This document shows, in pieces, positions 9,074 through 16,811 of a stretch of DNA of 64,000 nt (the first letter of the stretch is position 1; the number at the start of each line of letters is the position of its first letter). The notes beneath the pieces were generated by a model. It made no database searches. It was not told the DNA's origin and saw only the letters and a list, made by a program, of their open reading frames with translations. The stretch is from Bacteroidales bacterium (GTDB taxonomy: Bacteria > Bacteroidota > Bacteroidia > Bacteroidales > F082), in contig JAKIVD010000018.1 in the NCBI GenBank assembly GCA_021647205.1, forward strand, positions 1 to 64,000. Reading direction: 5' to 3'. The position numbers were made by a program, and so were the translations under genes.

Positions 9074-9892
9074 CTAAAAATTTTTGCAAATCACCCTGTT
9101 ATTCAACGCCTGCTCGTTCCGGTAATTGTTTACCGGCATATTGCCCCGCACTTTCAGCACCTGGTCCAGCGAAAGTACAATGGGCTGTTTATAGATAATC
9201 CAGTTGACATTTTCGGTACAGGGGGGGGTGGTTAAAGAACCGGTATATGAATAATAGTCAATTGCATTTTTCGGGAAGATGCTTTTCAGGTCAAATGCTT
9301 TGTTGATGTCTTTTGTTTCGCCTTCTTTCAGCGGCAGAAACTTGTCGAGAAACCTAAACTGATCATTGTCGTTTCCTTCTATGCCCAAAATACCGATAAC
9401 CGTGTACTGATTCTTGGCATTGGTGTGCACCAAATGAATCTCGATGGGAAAACGCATGCCGTTGATGGTGTGTTCAGAGGGTTCGTGAAAATGAACCTGC
9501 TTTAAATGATAAACCCCGCCTTTGTAAAAAATGGAATCTTTCTGTTCAAAATCAAACTGAATGGAATGGCCGTTGTTGTGAACATCAAAAATTTGGGTTT
9601 CCGGAAAATAATCCACTTTCAGCCGCGTACTGTCAGCGGTGGTAAAACAGGCCTTTACATCCACAATGTTGATGGGCGACTGGTATTTACCGCCGCAATC
9701 AGAATTCTTTTCAATTTCTGCCCAGTGCTCGGGCGATGTTTCCCCTTCGTAACTCCAATGCGAAAGTTGACCTGTTTTTTCATGAACGGATGCTTTTTCG
9801 TTGTTTTGTTTCGAAGCCGAACCGGGGTCCTCACACGAAACAAGGCCCAACATCATCAAAGAGCCAATGGCAATTAAGTAGCTTTTTTTCAT
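9074..9892 (-). CDS. Alpha-class carbonic anhydrase lipoprotein
   Basis: A 272-residue enzyme that hydrates CO2 to bicarbonate. It begins with a lipoprotein signal (lipobox LVSC, Cys at about 20), so it should be anchored in the periplasm or outer membrane. The alpha-class signature is clear: QSPINI near residue 75, zinc ligands in QVHFH and EIHLVH, the EPSEH stretch, and SLTTPPCTENVNW near residue 220. Length is typical for bacterial alpha enzymes. It stands alone, tail to tail with the HsmA-like gene. Confidence 0.95.
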   Translation of the reverse strand: MKKSYLIAIGSLMMLGLVSCEDPGSASKQNNEKASVHEKTGQLSHWSYEGETSPEHWAEIEKNSDCGGKYQSPINIVDVKACFTTADSTRLKVDYFPETQIFDVHNNGHSIQFDFEQKDSIFYKGGVYHLKQVHFHEPSEHTINGMRFPIEIHLVHTNAKNQYTVIGILGIEGNDNDQFRFLDKFLPLKEGETKDINKAFDLKSIFPKNAIDYYSYTGSLTTPPCTENVNWIIYKQPIVLSLDQVLKVRGNMPVNNYRNEQALNNRVICKNF

Positions 9893-9989
9893 CTTGATTT
9901 GGTTTATTGTTTATGAGTCCCTGTTTTTAAGGAACCTGACGAAAATAAAAAAAAATTCCATCTGCAAGCACACAAAACCAAATCTATAA

Positions 9990-10445
9990 TCACTCAAAAT
10001 AAGTTGCGTAATCATTTAAGTGATTCTCCAGTTTCATAAAACCATATTGACAGGTATCCAGGTCCGAAGACCCCACATCCTGCATCATTTCCAGCAAAGG
10101 TGCCAAATAGTTGTGCAACTGCTCATGCGATTCCCCCGTCATTGTACAATTTTCAACAATTGAACTGAAAGCGTTGTCAAGGTTTATCTTGAGTGTGGCA
10201 TAGGCCACTATATCGTCTTTTTCAGAAAATGATCCCATCAGTTCGCGCATATTGTTAATCCCGATGGTTGTCGCCATATTTGCCTTCCAGCGCTTCCCAT
10301 TGTTCAGGCTGACGGCATTTTCACTATTGATCAGGTGGGCCCCGGCATCTTCATTTCCGGATTGTGTGCCTGCTGATGGGTTTCCACAGGAAAAGGCAAA
10401 GCTGATAAAGGCAAGCATCAAAAATGTGTTGAGGATGGTTTTCAT
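9990..10445 (-). CDS. Small lipoprotein of unknown function
   Basis: This 151-residue protein starts MKTILNTFLML and has a lipobox (AFSC, Cys about 20), then a mostly helical, acidic body with paired cysteines (ENCTMTG and DTCQYG) that could form a disulfide. I do not recognise a domain. The longer open frame begins further upstream on a non-ATG codon without a signal peptide, so I start at the ATG at 10445. A TATTTTCG box about 55 bases upstream could be its -7 element. Confidence 0.6.
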   Translation of the reverse strand: MKTILNTFLMLAFISFAFSCGNPSAGTQSGNEDAGAHLINSENAVSLNNGKRWKANMATTIGINNMRELMGSFSEKDDIVAYATLKINLDNAFSSIVENCTMTGESHEQLHNYLAPLLEMMQDVGSSDLDTCQYGFMKLENHLNDYATYFE

Positions 10446-10610
10446 TTTTATGTTATGATTTGTTATAAAATTTCTGAATATTGAGCAGCTTTTCATCGTG
10501 GCGAAAATAAAAAAAATTAAGGCTCGTACACACTTACAAAGCATCCGGAATTAAAGGTTTCCTTCCGGTAGGGGTATCGTAAAACCCGTTATCGAAAAAT
10601 ACAAAGATGA

Positions 10611-11396
10611 CTATTCCGGGCGGCGGTTTTGCCTGAGCAATGTCTTTCTGTTTATAGCCAGCGGAACCTTTTGTTTCTTCTTGATAATAAGCGTTCCGAG
10701 GATGGCGAGCACAATTGTCAAACCCCTGATCAAATTGGCAGGCAAATCACCAAATGCATTGTCCGAAATAGAGAAACTGACCCACGAAAGATTCATAAAA
10801 AAGTGCATTGCAACAGCTACCCATAAATTGTAATTCCATTCCACAAACAACCAGGCAAAAAAACCGGCGCCCATAAAGGTGATGATAAAAACACCAAACA
10901 AAGTGGCCGGGTCGTTACTTTGGTATAAATGCAAAGAGGCAAACACCAAAGCACCCAAAAACAAAGCGGGTAAAAAGCCCAGTTTGGTGTTTCTGAACAG
11001 TTGGCCGAAGAAGAAGCCCCGGTAATAAAACTCTTCGAAAAACGCGGCAAAAACAACCCCAAACCAAAATGTCTGCCCGTCAAGCCTTATTGCGAAATCA
11101 CCCAATATTGCATAGCCGATAAACATGGGAAGGGTGCAAGCAAAAGCAAAGCCGGTTCCTCTTAAAAAGTTGCCATTCAATCCCAAAGGTTTCAAAACAC
11201 AGCGGCCATTGGTGAGGAAAACGAAAAGCAGTACCGGCAAGCCGACAACTAAATAAGCGATAAAATAGCTGATGGGGTAAACACCAATAATGTTTTCTAC
11301 AGCATGATATATTTTCGAAAACACGGTCTTGTCTGCAGCAAAATACAAGCTGAAACAAAGCAATAAAAGTAGGATGTATTTTATTTCATTTTTCAT
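10611..11396 (-). CDS. CPBP intramembrane glutamic protease
   Basis: A 261-residue membrane protein of the CPBP (CAAX protease and bacteriocin-processing) family. It has about seven hydrophobic helices. The active-site motifs are present: EEFYYR (EExxxR), FASLH (FxxxH), and HFFMN (HxxxN). These enzymes cleave within or near the membrane; bacterial substrates are mostly unknown, with bacteriocin self-immunity described for some. No bacteriocin gene is near. I chose the ATG at 11396 (MKNEIKYI) because the upstream extension opens on a non-ATG codon. It diverges from the TPR gene. Confidence 0.9.
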   Translation of the reverse strand: MKNEIKYILLLLLCFSLYFAADKTVFSKIYHAVENIIGVYPISYFIAYLVVGLPVLLFVFLTNGRCVLKPLGLNGNFLRGTGFAFACTLPMFIGYAILGDFAIRLDGQTFWFGVVFAAFFEEFYYRGFFFGQLFRNTKLGFLPALFLGALVFASLHLYQSNDPATLFGVFIITFMGAGFFAWLFVEWNYNLWVAVAMHFFMNLSWVSFSISDNAFGDLPANLIRGLTIVLAILGTLIIKKKQKVPLAINRKTLLRQNRRPE

Positions 11397-11533
11397 TTTT
11401 CCTGCCGGGAAAGGTTTTAATACAGGCAACGAATTTAGAAAATCTTCGTGGTTTTTGACGTATTAAAGAATGCAGCAGGTAGTTTGTGTGCCCGGTAGCA
11501 AATATATATTTTACCCCCCAAAACAATAATTTG

Positions 11534-11541
11534 TATTTTTG
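11534..11541 (+). promoter_or_regulatory. -7 box for the TPR gene
   Basis: TATTTTTG matches TAnnTTTG, 39 bases before the ATG at 11581. Confidence 0.6.
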
Positions 11542-11580
11542 CCGCCCAAAATCAATTTATAAATAAAAAATTTAGTAACG

Positions 11581-12540
11581 ATGTTAAAAAAATCACTGAT
11601 GTTGCTCACGGTTTTGTTTTTCTCTTCCGGCGCTTTTGCACAATCTGTTGAGGAAGCGGGTGCCAAATACAACGAAGGGAACCAGAAGTACAACGCCAAA
11701 GAATACGCACAAGCCATTGATGCCTACAAGGCCGCACTTGAAATGGCCAATCAGGCAGGGCCGGAAGCAGACGAGTTAAAAAACAGTATCGAAAAGCAAT
11801 TGGGGAATACCTATTATAAAAATGGTATTGCATTGTACAAAGCCAAAAACCTTGATGGTTCGTTACTTGCGCTTGACAAGGGTTATGCCTTTTCCAAAGA
11901 AATTGATGATGCGAAACTGAAAGCAAAATTTGTTTCTGTAATTTCGCAGATACGAAGTAAAAAAGGGGACGCGCTGCGGAAAGAAAATAAACTGGACGAA
12001 GCTTATGCCGAATATGAAATGGGGTTAAAAATCAAACCAACATGCGTAAAAGCATTTTACGGACAGGGACTGGTACACAAGGAAAAGGGGGAGATGGGGA
12101 AAATGATGGAGAAAATGGACAAGGTAATTGAAAATGGCAAAGGAGATTCCAAAGCAGCCAAAACGGTAGCTGCTGCCAAGTCGACGGCCGCAAAAACACT
12201 TTTCAATACTGCCTTGACAGCGCTTCAGGATAACAAAGCTGAAAAAGCCATCGAATACATCAACTATTCGTTTAAATATGCCGATGGCAATGCCGATACA
12301 TATTACTACCTTGCGGTGAGCTATAACAAAGCCAAAAAATGGCGCGACGCCCTTCAGGCGGCAGAAAAAGCGCTCACACTTAAAGAAGGCGACAAATCTG
12401 ACATTTACTTCGAACAAGGTCAGGCCTTTGAAGGCAGTGGCGACAACACAAATGCTTGTGGTGCTTACAAAAAGGTAACTGCCGGTGTCAATGTTGAGCC
12501 GGCAAAATATAAAGTTACACAAACTTTAAAGTGTGGGTAA
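11581..12540 (+). CDS. Exported tetratricopeptide-repeat protein
   Basis: A 319-residue protein with a signal peptide (hydrophobic core 5-20, GAFAQ cleavage), so periplasmic or outer-membrane associated. The body is Lys/Ala-rich and helical, with TPR-like units at about residues 25-60, 130-165 and 225-290 (for example YNEGNQKYNAKEYAQAIDAY and YYYLAVSYNKAKKWRDALQ). TPR proteins act as protein-protein scaffolds; the partner is unknown. It has its own -7 box and ends at a strong bidirectional terminator. Confidence 0.85.
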   Translation: MLKKSLMLLTVLFFSSGAFAQSVEEAGAKYNEGNQKYNAKEYAQAIDAYKAALEMANQAGPEADELKNSIEKQLGNTYYKNGIALYKAKNLDGSLLALDKGYAFSKEIDDAKLKAKFVSVISQIRSKKGDALRKENKLDEAYAEYEMGLKIKPTCVKAFYGQGLVHKEKGEMGKMMEKMDKVIENGKGDSKAAKTVAAAKSTAAKTLFNTALTALQDNKAEKAIEYINYSFKYADGNADTYYYLAVSYNKAKKWRDALQAAEKALTLKEGDKSDIYFEQGQAFEGSGDNTNACGAYKKVTAGVNVEPAKYKVTQTLKCG

Positions 12541-12556
12541 CCATCAAAAACTGATA

Positions 12557-12592
12557 AAAAAAAACAGGCGGGGTACCCCGCCTGTTTTTTTT
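12557..12592. terminator. Bidirectional intrinsic terminator
   Basis: The perfect stem CAGGCGGGG/CCCCGCCTG is flanked by an A-run on the left and a T-run on the right, so it works for both the TPR gene (plus) and the DUF4136 gene (minus), which converge here. Confidence 0.92.
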
Positions 12593-12605
12593 ATGGAAAT
12601 TCAAG

Positions 12606-13202
12606 CTACTTTTTGCCTTCTTCGATTGGCGGTACCGGATATTCCTTCATGATAGCTGCCACTGCTTTTGGCACACTGTCATCCCTGGTTTGGGGGTTTT
12701 CATCCACAGTTTTTGTTCCCACACTTTCCCAGATTAATTTTTCACCTGCCTTGTCAAATACATCAACAACCAGGGTGCCCACTGTATAATCGTAGGTGCT
12801 AAAAGTAGTGGTTGTATGGCCCATGCCACCATAACCGCCACCCCAGCCCCAACCGGGGCCGTAACCGTAATAACCGCCAAAGCCACCATAACCCATAGAT
12901 GTAGTATTTGCGGTTGTTTCGGTTTTCTTTTCGGTAACAATGTACAGGGCCACCACTAAGTCGCCACCTTCTTCAACGTAGGTCAACCCTCTTTTACTAA
13001 ATTCATCGGCAAAGGCTTTTTCGATACGCTCTTTGTCAAAAGGTGTTAAAATCTTGTCGCTATTTTCAGCCCAACCATAGTATTCGTAGGTTTTAAACTT
13101 TGTAAAGTCAACTGTTTTATCGTAATCGGAAGTAACCTGAATAGATGAACACGAACTCAGGAAAAAGATTCCTGCAAACAAAAATGAAAGATAGTTTTTC
13201 AT
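12606..13202 (-). CDS. DUF4136 lipoprotein
   Basis: A 198-residue lipoprotein (lipobox LSSC, Cys about 18) of the DUF4136 family. The family core runs over residues 22-75 and 130-190, with YDKTVDFTKFKTYEYYGW at the start and a conserved DVFD and LIWE near the end. A Gly/Tyr-rich loop (about 100-125) interrupts the middle. The family is common in outer-membrane lipoproteins of Bacteroidota and has no defined activity. Convergent with the TPR gene and sharing its terminator. Confidence 0.85.
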   Translation of the reverse strand: MKNYLSFLFAGIFFLSSCSSIQVTSDYDKTVDFTKFKTYEYYGWAENSDKILTPFDKERIEKAFADEFSKRGLTYVEEGGDLVVALYIVTEKKTETTANTTSMGYGGFGGYYGYGPGWGWGGGYGGMGHTTTTFSTYDYTVGTLVVDVFDKAGEKLIWESVGTKTVDENPQTRDDSVPKAVAAIMKEYPVPPIEEGKK

Positions 13203-13300
13203 GGTATTTTCTTTTTTAAATAATAATGTTTCGACTTAATGTTTTTTCAAACGTAAGCACGAAGATAAATACAAATTGCGTAAAGCATGAAAAATATCTA

Positions 13301-13308
13301 TATTTTTG
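13301..13308 (+). promoter_or_regulatory. -7 box for the acyloxyacyl hydrolase-like gene
   Basis: TATTTTTG matches TAnnTTTG, 29 bases before the ATG at 13338. Confidence 0.6.
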
Positions 13309-13337
13309 TTTTGGGTTAGAAATGTACTTATTTTATA

Positions 13338-14552
13338 ATGAGGAACCTTACTATCTTGTTCATCTTTTTCGGTTTGCTTAAAAGTGGTTTTGGCATTGAA
13401 GGCGAAAAGCATAAAAAAGCGATGGTTTTTATCCAACCCGGATTTATGATTGGCAAGGCACTTCCCGGCAACAGTAATTTTCCTGAAACAAGCCCCCAAA
13501 CCATTTATTCGCTCAGTATTGGAAAGTTTCACAATGACACGAAGAAATTGTGGGCGGTTTATTTAAACTACCCCTCAACAGGGCTTATGGTATCCTACTC
13601 CAATTATGGGAATAAGGAGGTTTTTGGACGTTCGATTACGGTTATGCCCTATTTTTCCCTGAATACTTCCCGCCGGCATTTCAATGCTTTTCATGTTAGA
13701 ATAGGGCTGGGGGCAACGTACTTTTCACGAAGTTACAATAAATACAGTAATCCCCGCAACCTTGCCATTGGTTCAAGGTTAAATTGGGTTTTTCAAACAA
13801 CAGCCTATTACAATTTACTGCTCAGTAAATACGCTGACCTCAATTTTGGATTGGGTTTCATCCATCATTCAAACGGACACACCAAAATGCCCAACCTGGG
13901 TTTGAACTCTGTCCTTTTTAGTATTTCTTCAAGGATTTACCTTGACCCCGTTCAGGCCAACAACAAAGAGGTATTCCGGAAACCCAAACACAAACAAACA
14001 AGGCAATACTTTTTAATGGCACGGGTGGGTATTGGCATACACGAATTTGGCGGCCCCAATTCGGAAACCGGTGGTGTAAAAAGAGCTGTGGACATCATTT
14101 CATTGGGAGCCGGAACCATTTTTAAGCAGGTTTTAAAATTAAGGGCTGGCTTTACTTATCGTTTTTATCAGCACTACTACAATTACATTATCCATTATCA
14201 ACCAGAAGAATACAAAGACAAACCCATTTACAGTGCATCCAATCTACAGGTTTTTTTCGGGGGCGAGTTGTTGCTTGGGCATATTGGGGTTGACGGTGAA
14301 ATTGGAATCAATGTTTTTAAACCGTTTTACAGCTACCATCAGGAACTTTATGGTTACGATGAAGGAATTAAAAAATGGCTTAAATCAGCCTTTTCTACCC
14401 GTTTGGGTTTAAAACTCTATCTGGTCAACACATCTGACAACCCCAAAGACAACCTCTTTATCGGTGCCTACATCAATGCCAATTTAAGCCAGGCCGATTT
14501 TTCTGAAATTAGTTTGGGGTATGTTCGCCGCTTTGGGATGCGTAACAATTAA
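13338..14552 (+). CDS. Acyloxyacyl hydrolase (PagL-like) outer-membrane protein
   Basis: A 404-residue exported protein with an N-terminal hydrophobic signal and a beta-barrel-like body of alternating aromatic strands. The IHHSNGH motif near residue 180 matches the His-Ser catalytic region of the PagL/acyloxyacyl hydrolase family, which removes acyl chains from lipid A. Bacteroidota members are about this long, longer than PagL itself. I infer outer-membrane lipid A modification; substrate is not shown by sequence. The gene ends 10 bases from the convergent PepSY gene. Confidence 0.75.
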   Translation: MRNLTILFIFFGLLKSGFGIEGEKHKKAMVFIQPGFMIGKALPGNSNFPETSPQTIYSLSIGKFHNDTKKLWAVYLNYPSTGLMVSYSNYGNKEVFGRSITVMPYFSLNTSRRHFNAFHVRIGLGATYFSRSYNKYSNPRNLAIGSRLNWVFQTTAYYNLLLSKYADLNFGLGFIHHSNGHTKMPNLGLNSVLFSISSRIYLDPVQANNKEVFRKPKHKQTRQYFLMARVGIGIHEFGGPNSETGGVKRAVDIISLGAGTIFKQVLKLRAGFTYRFYQHYYNYIIHYQPEEYKDKPIYSASNLQVFFGGELLLGHIGVDGEIGINVFKPFYSYHQELYGYDEGIKKWLKSAFSTRLGLKLYLVNTSDNPKDNLFIGAYINANLSQADFSEISLGYVRRFGMRNN

Positions 14553-14562
14553 TGGGCGGTTC

Positions 14563-16068
14563 TTAGCGATACCGCTTATACCAAACCACAAATCCCGAAA
14601 CCTGGATAAATAAGATGATAAAACCGGCCAGCGGGATGAACAAAATATAATAGTTGCCAAATATGATTTTGTATAAACGGGCCGTGTGAATTTCGAGTGC
14701 CAGGTTCCACAGCGACAGGGGTGAATGTTCAAGTACTGATGCGGGCATTGGGGGAAAGGATTGCCCCCTGTATATTGTCCGGGCACCTTTGTCAAAACCA
14801 AAATAAACTTCCTGATTATTGAAATCTGTTGACATGCCGGTAATTAAAAACTCACCAATGGGCGGTCCGGCCACTTCGGGCGTATGGTATGGCACTTTTT
14901 TGATGTAATCGATGATGATGCCTTTTTCTGGATGCCATTCAAACAAGCCCTCGAAAGAACCAACAAGGTAAGTGCCCCTTACTGTTTTTTTGAAAACATT
15001 TACCCCCATCACACTCGCCGGTGGCTGGATGCGGTATTTTTTCAGCTTCGATGTAAAATTGTCATCCGAATAAAAAACACCATCCAATGTCGCCAGCATA
15101 ATACGTTGTTTTTCTTCATCAAAACGGATGCGCCGCAGCTTGTCGAACCAGGGATTGGGACTGTCCAATTCGGTAAAAGGGATTTTGCTGACTTGTGTCG
15201 AGGCAATGGCAACAAGTAGCGGCGGCCGCAAAAACATGCCGGTACCCGTGGTAATAATCAGCAACAACACGGTAGTCCACCCGATTTTGTTGTGCCACCT
15301 TAAATTCCAACTGTTGATCCGTTGGAGCCAATGGGTTCTTCTTCCTTTTCTGCGGAAGGATTTCATCCTTAAACGGTTGATGAAAAAGACCAACCCCGTG
15401 ATACTTAAAAAAATGAATACCAGGCCGATGGTATCTACCAGTAATATCCCGGCAAGCCCATATATTTCGCCACTGTGGATTACCCACAAGGTTTTGAACA
15501 GCCCGATTTTATTGTCGTAATTTTCGGGTTGTGGCAGGGTTTTGACGGTAAAGTTTTCCCCGTCAACAGTTTTCAGTAAAAAAGAACGGCTCAGTACGAA
15601 AAGGGTATCTTGTTTTTCAACCAGGTCAACCATGCGCTTTTCGTGGGTGGGCAATTGAATGTATTGCCACAACTTCTCCTTAAAATTATATCGGTACAGC
15701 CCGAATAATGTGGCTGCAAACAGTGAATTATTTTCCGTGAAAAGCAGCCGTTCTATTTTCCGGTTGTCGATACCTTTTGGAAAACCTTTGTTGAAGTCAG
15801 TGAAAGTTCTAAAACGACTGTCGGTCAGCCACACCCCGATATTTCCGTAAATCAAAATACTGTCGTTGCTGATTTTTTCGGTAGACTTGACGGCTGCGTT
15901 GTTCCAGTTTTTGTAGCTGTATTCGCGGGGAAGTATATTTCTGCTGACATCAAAAGGTGAAAACAGACCACGGTGGTTGAGCACAATTCCGGAAAGTGCA
16001 AAGAGCAGGATGAAGAGTGTTAGTACAATCCCCAGCCATTTATGGTATTTTTTGAAAAATTTAATCAT
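14563..16068 (-). CDS. PepSY-domain membrane protein
   Basis: A 501-residue protein with a first membrane helix at about 12-32 (KYHKWLGIVLTLF, the typical PepSY-associated helix), a second region at about 195-235, a third near 260-285 (HNKIGWTTVLLL), and a last helix at 470-495. Large periplasmic loops lie between. Such proteins often occur beside siderophore receptors and several act as membrane-bound ferric-siderophore reductases. A TonB-dependent receptor lies 750 bases upstream, which would fit, but no haem-ligand pattern can be proved here. The beta-propeller-like loop (residues 310-430) is larger than in the shortest relatives. Confidence 0.78.
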   Translation of the reverse strand: MIKFFKKYHKWLGIVLTLFILLFALSGIVLNHRGLFSPFDVSRNILPREYSYKNWNNAAVKSTEKISNDSILIYGNIGVWLTDSRFRTFTDFNKGFPKGIDNRKIERLLFTENNSLFAATLFGLYRYNFKEKLWQYIQLPTHEKRMVDLVEKQDTLFVLSRSFLLKTVDGENFTVKTLPQPENYDNKIGLFKTLWVIHSGEIYGLAGILLVDTIGLVFIFLSITGLVFFINRLRMKSFRRKGRRTHWLQRINSWNLRWHNKIGWTTVLLLIITTGTGMFLRPPLLVAIASTQVSKIPFTELDSPNPWFDKLRRIRFDEEKQRIMLATLDGVFYSDDNFTSKLKKYRIQPPASVMGVNVFKKTVRGTYLVGSFEGLFEWHPEKGIIIDYIKKVPYHTPEVAGPPIGEFLITGMSTDFNNQEVYFGFDKGARTIYRGQSFPPMPASVLEHSPLSLWNLALEIHTARLYKIIFGNYYILFIPLAGFIILFIQVSGFVVWYKRYR

Positions 16069-16085
16069 TTTTTAAATGCCTAAAG

Positions 16086-16148
16086 TTAAGAGTACTTAGA
16101 GTGACTTGAGTGCTTAGAGTGACTTGGATTTAGAGTACCTGGAGTGTT
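16086..16148. repeat. Degenerate short tandem repeat
   Basis: Overlapping copies of about CTTAGAGTGACTTGAGT occur between the PepSY and methyltransferase genes. Read on the other strand the unit is close to AAGTACTC/AAGCACTC, which also appears at 59780-59830. Confidence 0.6.
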
Positions 16149-16773
16149 ATTCATTTTGGGTTGTTGCAAAGTACAGGCCGCTGCCATTGCCGGTTTCTGT
16201 TTTTTCGACTTCAAAGAAAAGGCTTTTTAACTCTTCACAAAAATTGATTTTAAAATTTTTGTAATCGCTTTTTTCCATGAATTCAAGGAAGCGAAGGAAC
16301 AGCGGCGTTTTTCCGGAAAAATCATGGATGACCACATGTTTTTTGGAAATCCTTTGCATTTCCAGCAGCATTTTTTTCCTGCTGTCTTTTTTGACCCCGT
16401 GCAAAACGAAGGAAGCCGTGACAATATCAAACGAGTTGTCGTCAAAATCCGGCAGGTTTTCGGCAATGCCGTTTGAGAAGCTCACTTCCGGATGCTTCTT
16501 TCGGCTCCGTACCAGCATTTTTTCCGAGAAATCGATGCCGTGCACCCGGCCAGCTCCCTTGCGTTTAAAGACCGCAGCCCAGGCTCCCGTCCCCGTCCCA
16601 ATGTCGAGGACACTTTTTCCCCTGATGCCGATTTCCGCATCCACAATTTTCGCAGCGCGTGAAAAATGCTTCATCAAAGCCGTATCCACACCGGCATAAA
16701 CAGGGGCAATGAGGTTGAAAATAAACTTTGCCCGCCTGTTGGCATCTTTTGAAAAATAATCGCTTAGCGGCAT
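16147..16773 (-). CDS. Class I SAM-dependent methyltransferase
   Basis: A 208-residue soluble methyltransferase. Motif I VLDIGTGTGAWA (about residues 55-66) binds S-adenosylmethionine; VHGIDFSEKML is motif II, and NSFDIVTASFVLHG is motif IV/V of the Methyltransf_11 fold. Substrate cannot be told. It lies between the TonB receptor and PepSY genes on the same strand, so the three could form one transcript. Members of this layout include quinone and small-molecule methylases. Confidence 0.88.
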   Translation of the reverse strand: MPLSDYFSKDANRRAKFIFNLIAPVYAGVDTALMKHFSRAAKIVDAEIGIRGKSVLDIGTGTGAWAAVFKRKGAGRVHGIDFSEKMLVRSRKKHPEVSFSNGIAENLPDFDDNSFDIVTASFVLHGVKKDSRKKMLLEMQRISKKHVVIHDFSGKTPLFLRFLEFMEKSDYKNFKINFCEELKSLFFEVEKTETGNGSGLYFATTQNE

Positions 16774-16811
16774 GCAGCAAAAATAAACGATTGTTGATTT
16801 GGTTTACACCT